11,796 bases of DNA, from the NCBI GenBank assembly GCA_937884915.1, contig CALAAN010000401.1:1-11796 (forward strand), written 5' to 3'. Below the pieces are notes generated by a model that made no database searches, had not been told where the DNA came from, and was given only the letters and a program-made list of their open reading frames with translations. This document shows positions 1 to 5,902 of the stretch, piece by piece (position 1 is the stretch's first letter; the number at the start of each line of letters is the position of its first letter). A program made the position numbers and the translations under genes. Source of the DNA: an uncultured Oscillibacter sp. (GTDB lineage: Bacteria; Bacillota; Clostridia; Oscillospirales; Oscillospiraceae).

Positions 1-213
1 CCCGTCCCCGCGCCGATGCCCGGCTACGACTCCGACGTCATCATGGCGGCGGGCGCGTTCGTGCAGGGCAGCTCCATCGAGCTCTCGGCTGACGGCCCCG
101 TGCGCGAGCCCTACGCCGTCTACTACCAGGGTGGCCTGACGTGGTATCACGCCAAGCTCGGCGTGCTGCTCTCGCTGCAGAAGATGCTCGACGCCGGTCT
201 CATCGCACTCTGA
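1..213 (+). CDS. Methionine gamma-lyase family (YnbB-like) PLP enzyme, C-terminal fragment
   Basis: Only the last 70 codons are inside the window; the frame is open from base 1 to a TGA at 211-213, so the start and the PLP lysine lie upstream. The fragment reads PMPGYDSDVIMAAGAFVQG, then SIELSADGPVREPY and QGGLTWYHAKLGVLLSLQKM. This matches the conserved C-terminus of the Met_gamma_lyase family (Bacillus YnbB, sometimes annotated as aluminium resistance protein), fold type I PLP enzymes related to cystathionine beta-lyase. In that family the segment with MPGY, ELSADGP and QGGLT(Y/W) is nearly invariant. The physiological substrate of the family is not well settled, so I give only the family. 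The next gene starts 153 bases later and has its own ribosome binding site; I see no convincing terminator between them, so co-transcription is possible. Confidence 0.82.
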   Translation, partial: PVPAPMPGYDSDVIMAAGAFVQGSSIELSADGPVREPYAVYYQGGLTWYHAKLGVLLSLQKMLDAGLIAL

Positions 214-310
214 TCTTCGTTTTTAGAATCTGTCAGAAAGAATATTGATTCATGCTTATTCGCAGAACACCCGCGACCAACCGGCACTTTCGCCGCCGTC
301 CGCCCCCGCG

Positions 311-344
311 TACTGTTGCTTTTGCCATCTAAAAAATAACAGTA
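311..344. repeat. Imperfect inverted repeat ahead of the EamA gene
   Basis: TACTGTT at 311-317 is exactly inverted as AACAGTA at 338-344; the inner TTTT and AAAA runs can add pairs around a two-base mismatch. It lies just upstream of the AAAGGAG ribosome binding site of the permease gene. It could be an operator or a weak hairpin. There is no clear -10/-35 pair near it, so its role is unknown. Confidence 0.3.
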
Positions 345-366
345 CAAAGGAGTTTAACAACTAAAT

Positions 367-1275
367 ATGTGGTTCTGGCTTTCTCTGATCGCGCTGCTCT
401 GCTGGAGCGGCAGTGACCTGTTTTCCAAGATCGGCTGTCAGGGGGAGGACGATCATCTCGCCCACCTCAAGATGGTCATTGCCGTCGGTACCGTGATGGG
501 TCTTCACGCCGCGTTCGAAATTTTCGTCGGCGGCACGGAGATCAGCTGGTCCGTCATCTGGACGTATCTGCCCGTGTCGCTGCTATACATCGGCTCGATG
601 ACGCTCGGTTATCTCGGTCTCCGCTACATTGAGCTGTCCGTCTCGTCGCCGATCTGCAACTCGTCGGGCGCGCTCGTCGCCGTGATGACATTGCTGTTTG
701 TCGGCGGTGAGGATTATTCCCCGCTCGCCCTCGGCGCGATCGTCCTCGTCTGCGTGGGTGCGATCGGCCTTGGTGTGGTCGACGCCACGGAGGACCCCGA
801 GCTGCGCGCCGCCCGTCAGGCGGAGGGCAACCGCAAGTATTCCAAGAGCTTCCTGGCTCTTGCTCTGCCCGTGGCCTACTGCCTGCTCGACGCCGCCGGC
901 ACATTTGCCGACAACCGCGTGCTCGAAACGCTGGACGAGGGCAGCGCGAACTGCGCCTACGAGCTGACGTTCCTGTTCGCGGCAGTCGTGTGCTTTATCT
1001 ACGTGGTCTTCATCAAGAAGGATCGCCTGCTGCCCAAGCGCGAAGCGCCGAAGTACATCGGCGCCATCTGCGAAACGGCCGGTCAGTTTGCCTACATCTA
1101 CGCCATCGCGGACACGTCGCACCTTGCGATGTCCGCGCCGATCATCAGCTCCTACTGCGCGGCCAGCGTGCTGTGGAGCCGCCTCTTCCTGAAAGAAAAG
1201 CTCTCGTGGAAGCACTATCTGATGATCCTTCTCATCGTCATCGGCATCGCCGTGATGGGCATGCTCGATATTTGA
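367..1275 (+). CDS. EamA/DMT-superfamily permease
   Basis: A 302-residue integral membrane protein with about ten hydrophobic segments, arranged as two EamA-type repeats (roughly residues 3-138 and 161-299) joined by a charged linker near 140-160 (TEDPELRAARQAEGNRKYSK). The C-terminal half shows the typical family pattern: APIISSYCAASVLWSRLFLK at about 258-276, a glutamate-lysine pair, then a final hydrophobic helix ending at the C-terminus. Family members export or import small metabolites such as amino acids or nucleotide derivatives; the substrate cannot be read from sequence. The ATG at 367 is preceded by AAAGGAG at 346-352, a rather long 14-base spacer. The length is normal for the family. 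The gene ends 11 bases before a strong terminator shared with the convergent gene. Its position after a PLP lyase gene hints at an amino-acid-related role, but only by context. Confidence 0.88.
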   Translation: MWFWLSLIALLCWSGSDLFSKIGCQGEDDHLAHLKMVIAVGTVMGLHAAFEIFVGGTEISWSVIWTYLPVSLLYIGSMTLGYLGLRYIELSVSSPICNSSGALVAVMTLLFVGGEDYSPLALGAIVLVCVGAIGLGVVDATEDPELRAARQAEGNRKYSKSFLALALPVAYCLLDAAGTFADNRVLETLDEGSANCAYELTFLFAAVVCFIYVVFIKKDRLLPKREAPKYIGAICETAGQFAYIYAIADTSHLAMSAPIISSYCAASVLWSRLFLKEKLSWKHYLMILLIVIGIAVMGMLDI

Positions 1276-1286
1276 TTTTTATGCAC

Positions 1287-1327
1287 AAAAAAGGAGTGTT
1301 CCTGCTTTCGCAGGAACACTCCTTTTT
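1287..1327. terminator. Bidirectional intrinsic terminator between the EamA and GyrI-like genes
   Basis: A perfect 13-base-pair stem, GGAGTGTTCCTGC (1293-1305) with GCAGGAACACTCC (1310-1322), closes a TTTC loop. It is flanked by an A-run (1287-1292) on the left and a T-run (1323-1327) on the right, so it has a U-tract in both directions. It sits 11 bases after the permease stop codon and 8 bases from the stop of the convergent GyrI-like gene, and should end both transcripts. Confidence 0.93.
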
Positions 1328-1334
1328 CTCTTTT

Positions 1335-1967
1335 TCAAACCTTTTTGATGGGGTGGCGGATGACGGTCTTCCGCTTTTCCGCCGCGACGCGGCGCGGGTC
1401 GGAGAGATAGATCTCATGATGCAGCCACACGTCGCTCAAGTCGTTTTCATACCCGTTTTCGCGCAGAAATGCGTCCATCTTCGCAACGGACTCCGGCTCA
1501 TCGTCGAACGGTCCCACGTGCAGGATCTGCACACAGAGGCCCTCGTCAACGGTCAGAAATTCCGCCGCCGAGCAGTCAAGCTTTTTCTTCTTTGCCGCCG
1601 CCTCGACCGCCCAGTCGAAGTCCGCTTTCGTGATAAAATCCGGCAGGCGCAGGACGGAGACCCAGCGAAAATCCGATTTTCGCCCATAGTCGACCGTCTC
1701 CGCGTCCGGCAGCTGCCAGAAGCCCTCAAGCGGCGGCACGACATAGTCGAAAAAGCCGTCGATCTCGTGCCCCGCGCGCTTGCTCATCTTGAGCGTGTAG
1801 GCCACGGCGTAAAGTACGCCGATGGCGCGCTGATACGCGCCGTTTTTCTCGTTCGGGTCGCCCTCGCCGCGCGCGGCGATATAGTTTGCGCGCGGCACGG
1901 TGACGATCTCCGGCTTTGCTTTCGGCAGGTAAAATTCTCTGTATTCTTTCTTAAAGTCAAAGGGCAC
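1335..1967 (-). CDS. GyrI-like small-molecule-binding domain protein, stand-alone
   Basis: A 210-residue soluble protein made of a single GyrI-like (SOUL/GyrI superfamily) domain with no DNA-binding segment. Visible landmarks are the N-terminal FDFKKEYREFYLPK, the strand VTVPRANYIAARGEGDPN (about 22-39), YAVAYTLKMS (about 53-62), VVPPLEGFW (about 76-84), and the later VQILHVGPFDDEP with HHEIYLSDPRR near the C-terminus. This is the usual layout of clostridial and bacillar stand-alone GyrI-like proteins. Some members of the family bind or hydrolyse hydrophobic xenobiotics; whether this one does is unknown. The start is a GTG at 1967: AGGAGG at 1977-1982 lies nine bases upstream, and no ATG in frame is better placed. 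That ribosome binding site overlaps the stop codon of the upstream SLOG gene (1982-1984), which suggests translational coupling in a two-gene operon. Confidence 0.85.
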   Translation of the reverse strand: MPFDFKKEYREFYLPKAKPEIVTVPRANYIAARGEGDPNEKNGAYQRAIGVLYAVAYTLKMSKRAGHEIDGFFDYVVPPLEGFWQLPDAETVDYGRKSDFRWVSVLRLPDFITKADFDWAVEAAAKKKKLDCSAAEFLTVDEGLCVQILHVGPFDDEPESVAKMDAFLRENGYENDLSDVWLHHEIYLSDPRRVAAEKRKTVIRHPIKKV

Positions 1968-1981
1968 GGGCGTCTTCCTCC

Positions 1982-2485
1982 TCAGTCCAGCGGGAGATCC
2001 AGCACGTTCACGCCGCGCTTGAAGGCGTATTCGATGGTCGAGCGCGTCCCGCCGCGCGCACCGTCATTCACGGCGATCAGCAGGCTTGCATGGTCGACCA
2101 TGTAGCGATTGCGCCGCTGCATGCAGCCGGGCGTGTAGCTCTGCTGCACCATGGTCTCGTAGTCGCAATGGGATAAAATATCGCGGTAGCGCGCTTTTTG
2201 TCTCTCACTCCACCCGTCTGCCTGCGTCGGGCACGGGATAGCCGCCTCGAGCGTGATGTGCGGATAGACGCTTTTCAGCGCCAGCACAGTCTCGGCAAAG
2301 TAGAGGTCGCAGCCCTCAGCCATGCCGCAGATGAAATGCTCCATTCCCTCGTGGATAGCGCTCTCCACCGCGGCGCGCAGCTTCGCCTTGAGGGCGATGC
2401 AGCGAAGGTCGTTTTCATCTTCTCCCCACGGTAGCTTCCCTGGCCGGTGGCCGGTGAACGCGCAGGAACAGGGTCTCCCCCGCAT
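1982..2485 (-). CDS. SLOG-family (DUF1273/YpsA-like) protein
   Basis: A 167-residue Rossmann-like protein of the SLOG superfamily. Seen in order are CAFTGHRPGKLPWG (residues 8-21), HFICGMAEGCDLYFAE in the middle, LEAAIPCPTQADGW, YTPGCMQRRNRYMVD and LIAVNDGARGGTRSTI near the C-terminus. This is the complete conserved pattern of the DUF1273/SLOG family. SLOG domains are thought to bind or process nucleotide-derived ligands; no reaction is established for this group and I do not assign one. The frame is open back to about 2629, but the promoter at 2511-2539 places the transcript start near 2504, so longer starts cannot be used. Of the two possible ATGs at 2491 and 2485, the second lies eight bases after GGAGG (2494-2498) and is preferred; the first would need AAGGAG at 2502-2507, which lies at the predicted transcript end. 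It is the first gene of a two-gene operon with the GyrI-like gene. Confidence 0.88.
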   Translation of the reverse strand: MRGRPCSCAFTGHRPGKLPWGEDENDLRCIALKAKLRAAVESAIHEGMEHFICGMAEGCDLYFAETVLALKSVYPHITLEAAIPCPTQADGWSERQKARYRDILSHCDYETMVQQSYTPGCMQRRNRYMVDHASLLIAVNDGARGGTRSTIEYAFKRGVNVLDLPLD

Positions 2486-2493
2486 GGGCATCG

Positions 2494-2498
2494 CCTCC
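2494..2498 (-). promoter_or_regulatory. Ribosome binding site deciding the SLOG gene start
   Basis: GGAGG on the minus strand is eight bases from the ATG at 2485 but only two bases from the ATG at 2491. With a predicted transcription start near 2504 this is the only Shine-Dalgarno sequence safely inside the leader, which favours the start at 2485. Confidence 0.6.
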
Positions 2499-2510
2499 TC
2501 TCTCCTTGTC

Positions 2511-2539
2511 ATTATAGAACATTCGTTTGTCTTTGTAAA
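2511..2539 (-). promoter_or_regulatory. Sigma-A promoter of the SLOG-GyrI operon
   Basis: On the minus strand, TTTACA (2534-2539) and a perfect TATAAT (2511-2516) are separated by 17 bases. The predicted start is near 2504, giving a leader of about 20 bases. It is back to back with the ribU promoter; the two -35 boxes are only 12 bases apart. Confidence 0.85.
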
Positions 2540-2551
2540 GCATTTTCCCTC

Positions 2552-2579
2552 TTGACAAACCGAAAATTTGTCGTATACT
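2552..2579 (+). promoter_or_regulatory. Sigma-A promoter of the riboswitch-ribU unit
   Basis: TTGACA (2552-2557) and TATACT (2574-2579) with a 16-base spacer. The predicted start, near 2586, is about 15 bases ahead of the first paired element of the FMN riboswitch, as expected for a riboswitch leader. Confidence 0.87.
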
Positions 2580-2600
2580 CTAACCATCAACTGAATCACT

Positions 2601-2721
2601 TGTCTTCGAGGCGGGGTGAAATTCCCCACCGGCGGTCATAGTCCGCAAGCGGCATTGTTTGATGCTGCACGATCCGGTGAAATTCCGGTACCGACGGTCA
2701 CAGTCCGGATGAGAGAAGATG
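2601..2721 (+). ncRNA. FMN riboswitch (RFN element)
   Basis: The conserved RFN signatures occur in the canonical order: GGGGTGAAATTCCCCACC (2613-2630), CGGCGGTCATAGTCCGC just after, a variable arm, CCGGTGAAATTCCGG, CCGACGGTCACAGTCCGG and GATGAGAGAAGA. The outer helix P1 can form from TCTTC (2603-2607) and GAAGA (2715-2719). The aptamer binds FMN and normally turns off riboflavin synthesis or uptake genes when FMN is plentiful. It lies between a sigma-A promoter and ribU. I see no intrinsic terminator with a U-tract between the aptamer and the gene. Confidence 0.97.
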
Positions 2722-2743
2722 TGCTGCGCGCGATTTTATTTTC

Positions 2744-2805
2744 ACGCAATTTCCGCTCTTTTGCGTCATGCACCTTGGAAGACTTGTTCTTTCAGGTGAA
2801 ATGAC
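2744..2805 (+). promoter_or_regulatory. Putative riboswitch expression platform with two mutually exclusive hairpins
   Basis: Hairpin one pairs ACGCAA (2744-2749) with TTGCGT (2761-2766). Hairpin two pairs GTCAT (2765-2769) with ATGAC (2801-2805) and CACCT (2771-2775) with AGGTG (2794-2798), with GAA/TTC further in. They share bases 2765-2766, so only one can form fully. Hairpin two ends four bases before the ribU Shine-Dalgarno AAGGAG (2809-2814). In addition CTCTTTT (2756-2762) could pair with AAAAGGAG with one bulge. No U-tract follows either hairpin, so control may act on translation. Inferred from base pairing by eye. Confidence 0.4.
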
Positions 2806-2822
2806 AAAAAGGAGTGTTTTTT

Positions 2823-3452
2823 ATGTCCGAACCCAATGTAAACGCCATCCCCGCCACCCGCGCGGTCAGCCGCACCCATAAGCTGACGGTGACCGCCATG
2901 CTCTCGACCGTCGCATTTTTGCTGATGTTCATCGAGTTCCCGATCCCCGCGCTCATCCCCGCATTCGTCAAGCTCGACATCTCCGACCTGCCGGAGCTGC
3001 TGGCCGCGTTCTCGCTCGGCCCCATCTACGGCGTGATCGTCACGCTGCTCAAAAACGTGCTGTTCTCCGTGCTGCACGGCACGTCGTCTGCGTATGTCGG
3101 CGAGCTCTTCAACTTCGTCATGGGCAGCGTGTTTTCCTTCACCGCGGGCTTCATCTATCAGAAGAAAAAGTCCCGCAAGAGCGCGCTTGTCGGCGCTCTC
3201 GTCGGCGCGTTGCTGATGTCCGTGCTGTCTGTGCCCCTCAACTACTTTGTGGTCTATCCCGCGTACGTTGTGTGCTACAACCTGCCGCTTGACGTCATCA
3301 TCGGCATGTATCAGGCCATCCGCCCCTCGACCAACGGCCTCCTTGAATGCCTGATGGTCTTCAACATGCCGTTCACCTTTGCCAAGGGCATGCTCGACGT
3401 GGCGCTGTGCTTCCTCATCTACAAGCCGCTCTCCCCGCTGCTGCACAAGTAA
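2823..3452 (+). CDS. ribU: Riboflavin ECF transporter substrate-binding (S) component RibU
   Basis: A 209-residue membrane protein with about six hydrophobic segments, the S component of an energy-coupling factor transporter that binds riboflavin in the membrane and works with a shared EcfA-A'-T module (not in this window). Family landmarks are FIEFPIPALIPAFVKLDISD (about 36-55), LPELLAAFSLGPIYGV (56-71), a basic cytoplasmic stretch QKKKSRKS (113-120), and NMPFTFAKGMLD (181-192). The FMN riboswitch directly upstream independently supports the assignment. The ATG at 2823 is eight bases after AAGGAG; a GTG at 2814 in the same frame overlaps that ribosome binding site and is therefore unlikely. 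The stop is followed 35 bases later by the PAP2 gene with no terminator between, so the two are probably co-transcribed and both under flavin control. Confidence 0.95.
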   Translation: MSEPNVNAIPATRAVSRTHKLTVTAMLSTVAFLLMFIEFPIPALIPAFVKLDISDLPELLAAFSLGPIYGVIVTLLKNVLFSVLHGTSSAYVGELFNFVMGSVFSFTAGFIYQKKKSRKSALVGALVGALLMSVLSVPLNYFVVYPAYVVCYNLPLDVIIGMYQAIRPSTNGLLECLMVFNMPFTFAKGMLDVALCFLIYKPLSPLLHK

Positions 3453-3487
3453 GCACGCATCAAAGCTAAGAAAGGAGCTGCAAGTCC

Positions 3488-4027
3488 ATGGCGCTCGACT
3501 GGGGCATTCTCCACTGGATCCAGAACAACATCGTTCATCCTTTTCTTGACATTGTGGTGCCTAAGCTCACGATGCTCGGCAACGCCGGTATTATATGGAT
3601 CATCGCCGGCGTTCTCCTGCTGTGCACAAAAAAATACCGCCGTCAGGGCACACTCGTGCTGATGGGACTGCTCGCGGGCTTTCTCATTGGAAATGTCCTC
3701 CTTAAGCAGTTGGTAGCGCGTTTACGCCCCTGCTGGCTCGATCCCTCCGTGCAGCTTCTGATCACTACACCGACGGACTACTCATTCCCCTCCGGGCACA
3801 CGCTGTCCTCGACGATCGCCGCGACAATTTTGACGAAGACCGATAAGCGCTTCGGCTATATCGCCATTCCGCTCGCGGTGCTCATCGCCCTGTCGCGGCT
3901 GTACCTGTATGTCCACTTCCCGAGCGATGTGTTCGCCGCAGCGCTCTTAGGACTGCTGATCGGCGAGCTGACATTCCGCTGCGGCGGAAAGCTGCTCGAC
4001 AAAATTCCCCACAACAAAAAGCAATAA
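3488..4027 (+). CDS. PAP2-family membrane phosphatase
   Basis: A 179-residue membrane protein with all three catalytic motifs of the type 2 phosphatidic acid phosphatase superfamily: K73-x6-R80-P81 (KQLVARLRP), PSGH at 101-104 (catalytic H104), and SR-x5-H-x3-D at 136-147 (R137, nucleophile H143, D147). About five to six membrane helices surround them; the active site in such proteins faces the outside of the membrane. Members remove phosphate from lipid phosphates, undecaprenyl pyrophosphate or small phospho-compounds, and the substrate cannot be told from these motifs. It is preceded by AAAGGAG (3471-3477), ten bases from the ATG. Location directly behind ribU, inside an FMN-riboswitch transcript, suggests a flavin-linked role such as dephosphorylating external FMN, but a lipid substrate such as in undecaprenyl phosphate recycling is an equal alternative. 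Confidence 0.93.
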   Translation: MALDWGILHWIQNNIVHPFLDIVVPKLTMLGNAGIIWIIAGVLLLCTKKYRRQGTLVLMGLLAGFLIGNVLLKQLVARLRPCWLDPSVQLLITTPTDYSFPSGHTLSSTIAATILTKTDKRFGYIAIPLAVLIALSRLYLYVHFPSDVFAAALLGLLIGELTFRCGGKLLDKIPHNKKQ

Positions 4028-4029
4028 AG

Positions 4030-4067
4030 AAATCCCGCACGCCTTTTTGTAAAGGCGTGCGGGATTT
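4030..4067. terminator. Bidirectional intrinsic terminator between PAP2 and methyltransferase genes
   Basis: A perfect 17-base-pair stem, 4030-4046 with 4051-4067 (core CCCGCACGCC / GGCGTGCGGG), closes a TTGT loop and ends in AAA/TTT on both sides. It lies three bases after the PAP2 stop and 15 bases from the stop of the convergent methyltransferase, so it can serve both. Confidence 0.9.
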
Positions 4068-4082
4068 TCATATTTGGGGCGT

Positions 4083-4711
4083 TTATGCCTTTTTCGTCGC
4101 AAGGAACAGATTCGGCGGCGCAGGGAACAGATTCTCCCGCTCCAGCACCGTGAATCCCGCGTCGGCGACCGACTGCTCGAGCGAGCGCATCGTGTCGAAT
4201 GCGACGTAGGGACGCTTGCCGGTCTTGTATTCGAACCACTTGCGCACACGCTCGCGCGTGAGCCCCTCTCCCAGGCAGTCCGACACCAGCAGCAGCGTTC
4301 CCTGCGGCTTCAAGAGCGCGCGGATGCGCGCAAGCGCTGCCGCACGGTCTGCGATATAGAGCAGCACATTGCAGGCCATCACCGCATCGAAGCTCTCCTC
4401 TTGCAGGCTCGCGTCGAACAGACCCGTCTGCGTGGCGGTCACGTTCTCCGCGCCCTGTCTCTCGATCTTTTCCTGCGCGCGGCGCACCATTTCGTCGGAT
4501 ACGTCGATCGCGCGCACGGACTGTACCGCACAGGCGCGACCGCACATGTCACGATCCCCGTCCCGCAGGCAAAGTCCAGCACGGTATCCGTCGGCTTGAG
4601 ATATTTTTTGAAGTGCGCGGCGGTCTTCTCATAGGCCTCCGCGTAATGGGCGCCGACCTGCGCGTCGTAATTCTGCGCACGGCCGTCCCAAAACTCGCTC
4701 ACCGTCGGCAT
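4083..4711 (-). pseudogene. Class I SAM-dependent methyltransferase, frameshifted
   Basis: Two overlapping minus-strand frames carry the halves of one methyltransferase. The first, from the ATG at 4711 (AGAGGA ribosome binding site seven bases upstream), gives an N-terminal FWDGRAQNYD (7-16) and SAM motif I VLDFACGTG (44-52), and runs on as non-homologous residues after AVAP (about residue 60). The second frame takes up with VQSVRAIDVSDEMVRRAQEK (strand 2 and its acidic residue), FDAVMACNVLLYI (motif IV region), LKPQGTLLLVSD and a normal C-terminus ending at 4083. Joined, they make about 208 residues, the usual length. The switch falls near 4529-4532, where the minus strand reads CCTGTGCGG; removing one TG restores AVAPAVQSVRAID, matching the usual spacing from motif I to strand 2. 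An 8-base direct repeat (TGTGCGGT at 4525-4532 and 4539-4546) surrounds the site. Likely a recent inactivation or a sequence error. Its substrate is unknown. It follows the racemase gene by 32 bases. Confidence 0.85.
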
Positions 4712-4743
4712 ACCGTTTTCCTCTCTCTTTTTTCTCTTTTCGG

Positions 4744-5853
4744 TCAGGCGTTCTGCTTCCCGCCCTTGAACACCATGTGGACGCCGTCGCTGCTGGTGAG
4801 ATAGGCCATCGGCCCGTAGGCCTTGATGCCGAACTCCAGCACGTCGCCCACATGGACCTTGTCCTTTACGGCCTCAACGTCGAGGATCGTGTGGTCGGAC
4901 GACGCGCCGACGACCTCGATGCCCTCCATGTGCGGGACAAGGTCAAAGCAGTTGCCGTAGTCCACGCGGCCCATCGCGACGAGCGCGCGGCGGCGGATGC
5001 CGCGATCCTCATAGTGGCCGACCTCGCCAAATGCGTTCACGCTCAGCTCGCCGACCGGAAAGCTCGGCTTGTCGCGGCATTCGATGACCTCGGCCTTGAT
5101 GGTCAGCACATCCTTCTGCAAGAAATCAGGCGAGAAATTGTCCGTCTCGCCGCGAAGGCCGATGTCGCCGAGGCGCAGCAGGTTGATGCGGTAGGGCATC
5201 GTGCCGTTCATCGCCATGTAGGCAGATGTCGACGCGCCGCCGCTGATGTAGTCGAGCTTGCGGCCGATCTCGCGCTCAATGTCGGACGCGAGGCTGACAA
5301 GGCCCTGCATGTTGCGCTTGTTCGGTGTGACGGAGCCGTAGCAGCTCAAATTGACGCCCACGCCCGCAAGGCGTAGGTTTTTGAGTTCGTGCTCGATCTC
5401 GAGCGCGGCGTCGATCGCGTCCTCCTCGTTCCAGAAGCCCTCGCGCAGGTCGCCGAGGTCCATCATCAAAATGACCTCATGCACCTTGCCCTGCTTTTTT
5501 GCCTCTTCGTTGAGCGCGCGCAGCACGGTGATATCGCTCTGCAAGCTGATATCGCACAGCTCCACCACGTCGGGGAGCTCGGAGAGCATCGGGATGCGGA
5601 TGAGCATCAGCGGCTTTTTGCAGATGCCCGCCTCGCGGATCGTGCGCATCTGGCTGATGCGGGACGTGGCGATGAACTTCACACCGCTCTCTTCATAAAC
5701 GCGCACGATCTCCGGCAGTGACGAAACAGCCTTGACGACGCCTGCAACCTCGATAAGCGAGTCATGGCAGCGCTCTACGAGCGCTGCCAGATTCGCTGCC
5801 AATTTATCGAGATCGAATTCCACACAGGGATATTGATTCCGATTCATTGTCAT
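4744..5853 (-). CDS. Alanine/ornithine racemase family PLP-dependent enzyme
   Basis: A 369-residue fold type III PLP enzyme of the family that includes the clostridial ornithine racemase (COG3457-like). The N-terminal barrel opens with VEFDLDKLAANL and carries the PLP lysine in VAGVVKAVS (K41). Further family landmarks are FIATSRISQM (60-69), MLIRIPMLSE (83-92), MDLGDLREGF (131-140), GVGVNLSCYG (164-173), SGGASTSAY (204-212, phosphate binding) and LLRLGDIGLRGET. The C-terminal beta domain contains FGEVGHYEDRGIRRRALVA and GASSDHTILDV, again typical. The reaction is interconversion of L- and D-amino acids; whether ornithine, alanine or lysine is used cannot be decided here. The ATG at 5853 is eight bases after AAGGA (5862-5866); a TTG ten codons further up has no ribosome binding site. 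It lies 49 bases downstream of nhaC in the same direction, so the two probably form an operon. Confidence 0.9.
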   Translation of the reverse strand: MTMNRNQYPCVEFDLDKLAANLAALVERCHDSLIEVAGVVKAVSSLPEIVRVYEESGVKFIATSRISQMRTIREAGICKKPLMLIRIPMLSELPDVVELCDISLQSDITVLRALNEEAKKQGKVHEVILMMDLGDLREGFWNEEDAIDAALEIEHELKNLRLAGVGVNLSCYGSVTPNKRNMQGLVSLASDIEREIGRKLDYISGGASTSAYMAMNGTMPYRINLLRLGDIGLRGETDNFSPDFLQKDVLTIKAEVIECRDKPSFPVGELSVNAFGEVGHYEDRGIRRRALVAMGRVDYGNCFDLVPHMEGIEVVGASSDHTILDVEAVKDKVHVGDVLEFGIKAYGPMAYLTSSDGVHMVFKGGKQNA

Positions 5854-5902
5854 GATTGAATTCCTTATAGGGTTTCGGTTCAATAGGGATAAATTCCGCA
5901 GT

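Noticed and set aside
214..366. Promoter or terminator between the YnbB-like and EamA genes
   Set aside because: I looked for -35/-10 pairs and stems with T-runs and found only weak matches; only the inverted repeat at 311-344 is worth noting.
990..2105. 371-codon plus-strand open frame across the EamA gene, a terminator and the GyrI-like gene
   Set aside because: It runs through a strong bidirectional terminator and two well-supported genes, and its product has no recognisable domain.
2492..2629. N-terminal extension of the SLOG protein up to 2629
   Set aside because: It would cross the operon's own -10 and -35 boxes and lie opposite the riboswitch; the extra residues are not part of the family.
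2766..3446. 226-codon minus-strand open frame opposite ribU
   Set aside because: Its product is rich in H, E, D and Q repeats and is a shadow of RibU.
4529..4547. Programmed frameshift in the methyltransferase
   Set aside because: There is no slippery heptamer or obvious stimulatory structure at the switch; class I methyltransferases are not known for recoding. Mutation or sequence error is simpler.
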